Source: Gordionus sp. m RMFG-2023
Taxonomy: Eukaryota > Nematomorpha > Gordioida > Chordodea > Parachordodidae
DNA: 64,000 nt
Assembly (NCBI RefSeq): GCF_954871325.1
Contig: NC_088775.1
Coordinates: forward strand, 58,195,561 to 58,259,560
Direction of reading: 5' to 3'
The translations under genes and the position numbers were made by a program. Numbering within the stretch: position 1 is the first letter of the stretch; every line of letters starts with the position of its first letter. Under the pieces are notes generated by a model. The model made no database searches. It was not told where the DNA came from and worked only from the letters and a program-made list of their open reading frames with translations. Positions 54,907 through 64,000 of the stretch are shown here, piece after piece.

Positions 54907-55484
54907 ATGTATTTTTTTACGTTTTCGGGTCGAAAAGTATATTTTTTATCGCGAAAACATTCAGAAACAAAAGTCTACCATTCTAAACGTAATTTTAAGT
55001 ATTTTTACATCATTAAACTTAGAATTAAATATCCTATTCAAAAATACTTAGATGTATTATTTATGTTTTCTGTTCGAAAAATATATTTTTTATCGCGAAA
55101 AAATTCAAATAGAAAAGGCTAACATTCTAAACGTTATTTTAAGTATTTTTATATCAATAAACTTAGAATTCAATTTCTTATCCAAAAATGCTTAGATGTA
55201 TTTTTTTACGTTTTCGGGTCGAAAAGTATATTTTTTATCGCGAAAACATTCAGAAACAAAAGTCTACCATTCTAAACGTAATTTTAAGTATTTTTACATC
55301 ATTAAACTTAGAATTAAATATCCTATTCAAAAATACTTAGATGTATTATTTATGTTTTCTGTTCGAAAAATATATTTTTTATCGCGAAAAAATTCAAATA
55401 GAAAAGGCTAACATTCTAAACGTTATTTTAAGTATTTTTATATCAATAAACTTAGAATTCAATTTCTTATCCAAAAATGCTTAG
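54907..55484. repeat. Identical 289-bp dimer at the satellite edge
   Basis: 54907-55195 and 55196-55484 are two adjacent copies of a two-monomer unit that look identical, within an otherwise diverged border zone. Similar 289-bp pairs recur at 59950/60239 and 61978/62267. Confidence 0.85.
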
Positions 55485-57094
55485 ATGTATTTTTTCACGT
55501 TTTCGGTTCGAAAAATATATTTTTTGTCGCGCAAACATTAAGAGGCAAAAGGCTACCATACTAAACGTAATTTTAAGTATTATTATATCAATAAACTTAG
55601 AATTAAATTTCTTATCCAAAAATGCTTAGTTGTATTTTTTTACGTTCGGTTCGAAAAATATATTTTTTATCGCGAAAACATTCAGAAGGAAAAAGATAAC
55701 ATTTTAAACGTAATTTTAAATATTTTTATATCATTAAACTCAGAATTAAATTTCCTATCCAAATATGCTTATATATATTATTTACGCTTCCGGTATGATA
55801 AATATATTTATTATCGCAAAAACATTCAGATGCAGAAGCTACCATTCTAAACATAATTTTAAGTTTATATCATTAAACTCAGAATTAAATTTCCTATTCA
55901 AAAATGCCAAGATATAATTTTTTACGTTTTCGATTCAAAAATATATTTTTTGTCGCGAAAACTTTCAGAAGGAAAAGGCTAACATTTTAAACGTAATTTT
56001 AAATATTTTTATATCATTAAACTCAGAATTAAATTTCATATCCAAAAATGCTTGGATGTATTATTTTACGCTTCCGGTATGATAAATATATTTTTTTGTC
56101 GCGAAAACTTTCAGAAGGAAAAGGCTAACATTCTAAACGTAATTTTAAGTATTTTTATATCATTAAACTCAGAATTAAATTTCTTATATAAAAATGCTTG
56201 GATGTATTATTTTACGCTTCTGGTATGATAAATATATTTTTTGTCGCTAAAACATTCAGAAGGAAAAGGCTAACATTTTAAACGTAATTTTAAATATTTT
56301 TATATCATTAAACTCAGAATTAAATTTTTTATCCAAAAATGCTTGGATGTATTATTTTACGCTTCCGGTATGATAAATATATTTTTTGTCGCGAAAACTT
56401 TCAGAAGAAAAATGCTTACATTCTAAACGTAATTTTAAATATTTTATATCATTAAACTCAGAATTAAATTTCTTATATAAAAATGCTTGGCAGTATTATT
56501 TTACGCTTCTGGTATGATAAATATATATTTTGTCGCTAAAACATTCAGAAGGAAAAGGCTAACATTTTAAACGTAATTTTAAATATTTTTATATAATTAA
56601 ACTCAGAATTAAATTTCTTATCCAAAAATGCTTGGATGTATTATTTTACGCTTCCGGTATTATAAATATATTTTTTGTCGCAAAAACTTTCAGAAGGAAA
56701 AGGCTAACATTCTAAACGTAATTTTAAGTATTTTTATATCATTAAACTCAGAATTAAATTTACTATCCAAATATGCTTAGATGTATAATTTTACGCTTCC
56801 GGTATGATAAATATATTTTTTATCGCGAAAACATTCAGAAGGAAAAGGCTAACAATCTAAACGTAATTTTAAGTATTTTCATATCATTAAACTCAGATTT
56901 AAATTTCCTATCCAAATATGCTTAGATGTATTATTTTACGCTTGCCGATATGATAAATATATTTTTTGTCGCGAAAACTTTCAGAAGGAAAAGGCTAACA
57001 TTCTAAACGTAATTTTAAGTAATTTTATATCATTAAACTCAGAATTAAATTTACTATCCAAATATGCTTAGATGTATTATTTTACGCTTCCGGT

Positions 57095-60000
57095 ATGATA
57101 AATATATTTTTTATCGCGAAAACATTCAGAAGGAAAAGGCTAACATTTAAACGTAATTTTAAATATTTATATATCATTAAACTCAGAATTAAATTTCTTA
57201 TCCAAAAATGCTTGGATGTATTATTTAACGCTTCCGGTATGATAAATATATTTTTTGTCGCGAAAACTTTCAGAAGGAAAAGGCTAACATTCTAAACGTA
57301 ATTTATTTATATATCATTAAACTCAGAATTAAATTTCTTATCCAAAAATGCTTGGATGTATTATTTTACGCTTCTGGTATGATAAATATATTTTTTGTCG
57401 CGAAAACTTTCAGAAGGAAAAGGCTAACAATCTAAACGTAATTTTAAGTATTTTTATATCATTAAACTCAGATTTAAATTTCCTATCCAAATATGCTTAG
57501 ATGTATTATTTTACGCTTCCCGATATGATAAATATATTTTTTGTCGCTAAAACATTCAGAAGGAAAAGGCTAACATTTTAAACGTAATTTTAAATATTTT
57601 TATATAATTAAACTCAGAATTAAATTTCTTATCCAAAAATGCTTGGATGTATTATTTTACGCTTCCGGTATTATAAATATATTTTTTGTCGCAAAAACTT
57701 TCAGAAGGAAAAGGCTAACATTCTAAACGTAATTTTAAGTATTTTTATATCATTAAACTCAGAATTAAATTTACTATCCAAATATGCTTAGATGTATAAT
57801 TTTACGCTTCCGGTATGATAAATATATTTTTTATCGCGAAAACATTCAGAAGGAAAAGGCTAACAATCTAAACGTAATTTTAAGTATTTTTATATCATTA
57901 AACTCAGATTTAAATTTCCTATCCAAATATGCTTAGATGTATTATTTTACGCTTGCCGATATGATAAATATATTTTTTGTCGCGAAAACTTTCAGAAGGA
58001 AAAGGCTAACATTCTAAACGTAATTTTAAGTAATTTTATATCATTAAACTCAGAATTAAATTTACTATCCAAATATGCTTAGATGTATTATTTTACGCTT
58101 CCGGTATGATAAATATATTTTTTATCGCGAAAACATTCAGAAGGAAAAGGCTAACATTTAAACGTAATTTTAAATATTTATATATCATTAAACTCAGAAT
58201 TAAATTTCTTATCCAAAAATGCTTGGATGTATTATTTAACGCTTCCGGTATGATAAATATATTTTTTGTCGCGAAAACTTTCAGAAGGAAAAGGCTAACA
58301 TTCTAAACGTAATTTATTTATATATCATTAAACTCAGAATTAAATTTCTTATCCAAAAATGCTTGGATGTATTATTTTACGCTTCTGGTATGATAAATAT
58401 ATTTTTTGTCGCGAAAACTTTCAGAAGGAAAAGGCTAACAATCTAAACGTAATTTTAAGTATTTTTATATCATTAAACTCAGATTTAAATTTCCTATCCA
58501 AATATGCTTAGATGTATTATTTTACGCTTCCCGATATGATAAATATAGTTTATTGTCGCGAAAATTTTCAGAAGGAAAAGGCTAACATTTTAAACGTAAT
58601 TTTAAATATTTTTATATCATTTAACTCAGAATTAAATTTCATATCCAAAAATGCTTGGATGTATTATTTTACGCTTCCGGTATGATAAATATATTTTTTG
58701 TCGCGAAAACTTTCAGAAGGAAAAGGCTAACATTCTAAACGTAATTTATTTATATATCATTAAACTCAGAATTAAATTTCTTATCCAAAAATGCTTGGAT
58801 GTATTATTTTGCGCTTGCCGATATGATAAATATATTTTTTGTCGCGAAAACTTTCAGAAGGAAAAGGCTAACATTCTAAACGTAATTTTAAGTATTTTTA
58901 TATCATTAAACTCAGATTTAAATTTCCTATCCAAATATGCTTAGATGTATTATTTTACGCTTGCCGATATGATAAATATATTTTTTGTCGCGAAAACTTT
59001 CAGAAGGAAAAGGCTAACATTCTAAACGTAATTTTAAGTATTTTTATATCATTAAACTCAGAATTAAATTTACTATCCAAATATGCTTAGATGTATTATT
59101 TTACGCTTCCGGTATGATAAATATATTTTTTATCGCGAAAACATTCAGAAGGAAAAGGCTAACATTTAAACGTAATTTTAAATATTTATATATCATTAAA
59201 CTCAGAATTAAATTTCTTATCCAAAAATGCTTGGATGTATTATTTAACGCTTCCGGTATGATAAATATATTTTTTGTCGCGAAAACTTTCAGAAGGAAAA
59301 GGCTAACATTCTAAACGTAATTTATTTATATATCATTAAACTCAGAATTAAATTTCTTATCCAAAAATGCTTGGATGTATTATTTTACGCTTCTGGTATG
59401 ATAAATATATTTTTTGTCGCGAAAACTTTCAGAAGGAAAAGGCTAACAATCTAAACGTAATTTTAAGTATTTTTATATCATTAAACTCAGATTTAAATTT
59501 CCTATCCAAATATGCTTAGATGTATTATTTTACACTTCCCGATATGATAAATATATTTTATTGTCGCGAAAATTTTCAGAAGGAAAAGGCTAACATTTTA
59601 AACGTAATTTTAAATATTTTTATATCATTTAACTCAGAATTAAATTTCATATCCAAAAATGCTTGGATGTATTATTTTACGCTTCCGGTATGATAAATAT
59701 ATTTTTTTGTCGCGAAAACTTTCAGAAGGAAAAGGCTAACATTCTAAACGTAATTTTAAGTATTTTTGTATCATTAAACTCAGAATTAAATTTCTTATAT
59801 AAAAATGCTTGGATGTATTATTTTACGCTTCTGGTATAATAAATATAATTTTTGTCGCTAAAACATTCAGAAGGAAAAGGCTAACATTTTAAACGTAATT
59901 TTAAATATTTTTATATCATTAAACTCAGAATTAAATTTCTTATCCAAAAATGCTTGGATGTATTATTTTACGCTTCCGGTATGATAAATATATTTTTTGT

Positions 60001-60124
60001 CGCGAAAACTTTCAGAAGGAAAATGCTTACATTCTAAACGTAATTTTAAATATTTTTATATCATTAAACTCAGAATTAAATTTCTTATATAAAAATGCTG
60101 GCAGTATTATTTTACGCTTCTGGT
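57095..60124. repeat. Seven-monomer higher-order repeat, three copies
   Basis: The same distinctive monomer (a 66-codon frame with a 4-base shortening of the 'aatttatttatata' spacer) starts at 57095, 58106 and 59114, spacings of 1011 and 1008 bp, close to seven monomers. The third copy changes towards its right end, where dimer-based order takes over. Confidence 0.75.
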
Positions 60125-63100
60125 ATGATAAATATATTTTTTGTCGCTAAAACATTCAGAAGGAAAAGGCTAACATTTTAAACGTAATTTTAAATATTTT
60201 TATATCATTAAACTCAGAATTAAATTTCTTATCCAAAAATGCTTGGATGTATTATTTTACGCTTCCGGTATGATAAATATATTTTTTGTCGCGAAAACTT
60301 TCAGAAGGAAAATGCTTACATTCTAAACGTAATTTTAAATATTTTTATATCATTAAACTCAGAATTAAATTTCTTATATAAAAATGCTGGCAGTATTATT
60401 TTACGCTTCTGGTATGATAAATATATTTTTTGTCGCTAAAACATTCAGAAGGAAAAGGCTAACATTTTAAACGTAATTTTAAATATTTTTATATAATTAA
60501 ACTCAGAATTAAATTTCTTATCCAAAAATGCTTGGATGTATTATTTTACGCTTCCGGTATTATAAATATATTTTTTGTCGCTATAACTTTCAGAAGGAAA
60601 AGGCTAACATTCTAAACGTAATTTTAAGTATTTTTATATCATTAAACTCAGAATTAAATTTACTATCCAAATATGCTTAGATGTATAATTTTACGCTTCC
60701 GGTATGATAAATATATTTTTTATCGCGAAAACATTCAGAAGGAAAGGGCTAACAATCTAAACGTAATTTTAAGTATTTTTATATCATTAAACTCAGATTT
60801 AAATTTCCTATCCAAATATGCTTAGATGTATTATTTTACGCTTGCCGATATGATAAATATAGTTTATTGTCGCGAAAATTTTCAGAAGGAAAAGGCTAAC
60901 ATTTTAAACGTAATTTTAAATATTTTTATATCATTTAACTCAGAATTAAATTTCATATCCAAAAATGCTTGGATGTATTATTTTACGCTTCCGGTATGAT
61001 AAATATATTTTTTGTCGCGAAAACTTTCAGAAGGAAAAGGCTAACATTCTAAACGTAATTTATTTATATATCATTAAACTCAGAATTAAATTTCTTATCC
61101 AAAAATGCTTGGATGTATTATTTTACGCTTCTGGTATGATAAATATATTTTTTGTCGCGAAAACTTTCAGAAGGAAAAGGCTAACAATCTAAACGTAATT
61201 TTAAGTATTTTTATATCATTAAACTCAGATTTAAATTTCCTATCCAAATATGCTTAGATGTATTATTTTACGCTTGCCGATATGATAAATATATTTTTTG
61301 TCGCGAAAACTTTCAGAAGGAAAAGGCTAACATTCTAAACGTAATTTTAAGTATTTTTATATCATTAAACTCAGAATTAAATATACTATCCAAATATGCT
61401 TAGATGTATAATTTTACGCTTCCGGTATGATAAATATATTTTTTATCGCGAAAACATTCAGAAGGAAAAGGCTAACAATCTAAACGTAATTTTAAGTATT
61501 TTTATATCATTAAACTCAGATTTAAATTTCCTATCCAAATATGCTTAGATGTATTATTTTGCGCTTGCCGATATGATAAATATATTTTTTGTCGCGAAAA
61601 CTTTCAGAAGGAAAAGGCTAACATTCTAAACGTAATTTTAAGTATTTTTATATCATTAAACTCAGATTTAAATTTCCTATCCAAATATGCTTAGATGTAT
61701 TATTTTACGCTTGCCGATATGATAAATATATTTTTTGTCGCGAAAACTTTCAGAAGGAAAAGGCTAACATTCTAAACGTAATTTTAAGTATTTTTATATC
61801 ATTAAACTCAGAATTAAATTTACTATCCAAATATGCTTAGATGTATTATTTTACGCTTCTGGTATAATAAATATAATTTTTGTCGCTAAAACATTCAGAA
61901 GGAAAAGGCTAACATTTTAAACGTAATTTTAAATATTTTTATATCATTAAACTCAGAATTAAATTTCTTATCCAAAAATGCTTGGATGTATTATTTTACG
62001 CTTCCGGTATGATAAATATATTTTTTGTCGCGAAAACTTTCAGAAGGAAAATGCTTACATTCTAAACGTAATTTTAAATATTTTTATATCATTAAACTCA
62101 GAATTAAATTTCTTATATAAAAATGCTGGCAGTATTATTTTACGCTTCTGGTATGATAAATATATTTTTTGTCGCTAAAACATTCAGAAGGAAAAGGCTA
62201 ACATTTTAAACGTAATTTTAAATATTTTTATATAATTAAACTCAGAATTAAATTTCTTATCCAAAAATGCTTGGATGCATTATTTTACGCTTCCGGTATG
62301 ATAAATATATTTTTTGTCGCGAAAACTTTCAGAAGGAAAATGCTTACATTCTAAACGTAATTTTAAATATTTTTATATCATTAAACTCAGAATTAAATTT
62401 CTTATATAAAAATGCTGGCAGTATTATTTTACGCTTCTGGTATGATAAATATATTTTTTGTCGCTAAAACATTCAGAAGGAAAAGGCTAACAATCTAAAC
62501 GTAATTTTAAGTATTTTTATATCATTAAACTCAGATTTAAATTTCCTATCCAAATATGCTTAGATGTATTATTTTACGCTTGCCGATATGATAAATATAT
62601 TTTTTATCGCGAAAACATTCAGAAGGAAAAGGCTAACATTCTAAACGTAATTTTAAGTATTTTTATATCATTAAACTCAGAATTAAATTTACTATCCAAA
62701 TATGCTTAGATGTATTATTTTAAGCTTCCGGTATGATAAATATATTTTTTGTCGCTAAAACATTCAGAAGGAAATGGCTAACATTTTAAACGTAATTTTA
62801 AATATTTTTATATAATTAAACTCAGAATTAAATTTCTTATCCAAAAATGCTTGGATGCATTATTTTACGCTTCCGGTATTAAAAAAATATTTTTTGTCGC
62901 GAAAACTTTCAGAAGGAAAAGGCTACCATTCTAAACGTAATTTTAAGTATTTTTATATCATTAAACTCAGAATTAAATTTACTATCCAAATATGCTTGGA
63001 TGTATTATTTTACGCTTCCGGTATGATAAATATATTTTTTGTCGCTAAAACATTCAGAAGGAAATGGCTAACATTTTAAACGTAATTTTAAATATTTTTA

Positions 63101-64000
63101 TATAATTAAACTCAGAATTAAATTTCTTATCCAAAAATGCTTGGATGCATTATTTTACGCTTCCGGTATTAAAAATATATTTTTTGTCGCGAAAACTTTC
63201 AGAAGGAAAAGGCTACCATTCTAAACGTAATTTTAAGTATTTTTATATCATTAAACTCAGAATTAAATTTACTATCCAAATATGCTTAGATGTATTATTT
63301 TACGCTTCCGGTATGATAAATATATTTTTTGTCGCGAAAACTTTCAGAAGGAAAAGGCTAACATTCTAAACGTAATTTATTTATATATCATTAAACTCAG
63401 AATTAAATTTCTTATCCAAAAATGCTTGGATGTATTATTTTACGCTTCTGGTATGATAAATATATTTTTTGTCGCGAAAACTTTCAGAAGGAAAAGACTA
63501 ACATTCTAAACGTAATTTTAAGTATTTTTATATCATTAAACTCAGATTTAAATTTACTATCCAAATATGCTTAGATGTATAATTTTACGCTTCCGGTATG
63601 ATAAATATATTTTTTATCGCGAAAACATTCAGAAGGAAAAGGCTAACAATCTAAACGTAATTTTAAGTATTTTTATATCATTAAACTCAGATTTAAATTT
63701 CCTATCCAAATATGCTTAGATGTATTATTTTACGCTTGCCGATATGATAAATATATTTTTTGTCGCGAAAACTTTCAGAAGGAAAAGGCTAACATTCTAA
63801 ACGTAATTTTAAGTATTTTTATATCATTAAACTCAGAATTAAATTTACTATCCAAATATGCTTAGATGTATAATTTTACGCTTCCGGTATGATAAATATA
63901 TTTTTTATCGCGAAAACATTCAGAAGGAAAAGGCTAACAATCTAAACGTAATTTTAAGTATTTTTATATCATTAAACTCAGATTTAAATTTCCTATCCAA

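Larger units (their letters stand above)
54838..64000. repeat. Satellite DNA, about 145-bp monomers
   Basis: About 63 monomers run head to tail to the window edge. A typical monomer holds taacattctaaacgtaatt, tatcattaaactcagaatt, atgcttggatgtattattt, ttccggtatgataaatat and tgtcgcgaaaac. Variants differ at fixed sites (TATCGCGAAAACATTC, TGTCGCGAAAACTTTC, TGTCGCTAAAACATTC). The left 900 bp is a more diverged edge. Open frames of about 66-97 codons recur with the period but have no likely protein role. Length, homogeneity and position beside nested elements suggest pericentromeric or other heterochromatin. Confidence 0.97.

Noticed and set aside
54838-64000. Repeated open frames of 66-97 codons in the satellite
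   Set aside because: They recur with the 145-bp period, exist only where a monomer variant lacks a stop, and encode lysine/isoleucine/phenylalanine-rich sequence with no domain.

Overview
This window is a transposon graveyard from an AT-rich eukaryotic genome, most likely an invertebrate animal. By eye about three quarters of the bases are A or T. The animal assignment rests on one sushi/CCP exon with an intron-type acceptor in front of it and an AATAAA after it, on GT-AG introns inside transposase genes, and on the repeat mix: many hAT families, two MULEs, Merlin, Tc1/mariner relatives, two APE-type LINEs and Ty3/gypsy debris. Nothing looks bacterial or viral, and I cannot name a species. 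Apart from the sushi exon at 8935-9188 I can support no host gene.

Most element limits here come from matched target-site duplications (TSDs) read directly from the sequence. 0-3 kb: a short hAT (102-877), a MULE relic and an Ac-type hAT relic. 3-8.1 kb: a hAT relic holding a small hAT (3377-3982) and a larger hAT (4236-7422), which itself holds a MULE (4776-6417). 8.1-11.8 kb: the sushi exon and a GAACG-rich hAT. 11.8-25 kb: a foldback family with CAGGGTTTCCC ends and TA target sites, probably Tc1/mariner, whose copies host a hAT (12843-18349, with a LINE and another hAT inside), a palindromic MITE and a Merlin element (23015-24476). A near-identical inverted duplication lies at about 17.7-20.3 kb. 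25.4-30 kb: a nearly whole hAT (25415-28980) inserted in a Tc1-like transposase relic. 30.5-34.7 kb: a GC-ended hAT and a third copy of the 4236-7422 family.

32.7-54.8 kb: pieces of Ty3/gypsy pol lie on the minus strand in the usual pol order, so one old copy may have been split by later DNA transposons. The deepest nest is gypsy > Ac-type hAT (from 42308) > hAT 43096-52872 (TSD tttaaaat) > MULE 43411-52360 (TSD ggttacgttt) > hAT 44393-44995. The inner MULE is the most striking object. Its roughly 600-bp terminal arms are arrays of a 14-bp unit with a near-constant GCGAA core and free spacer, and it carries a FLYWCH/MULE transposase gene with introns, recalling Drosophila FB/NOF.

54.8-64 kb: a satellite of about 145-bp monomers, with 289-bp dimers and a 7-monomer (about 1.01 kb) higher-order repeat, runs off the right edge. 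It shares the TATCGCGAAA word with the MULE arms.

Across superfamilies (two MULEs, Merlin, the TA-flanked foldbacks) elements have long terminal arms built from short tandem repeats, and each hAT family has its own repeated subterminal word. The genes do not form a pathway. The biology on show is nested transposition and its decay beside satellite heterochromatin.
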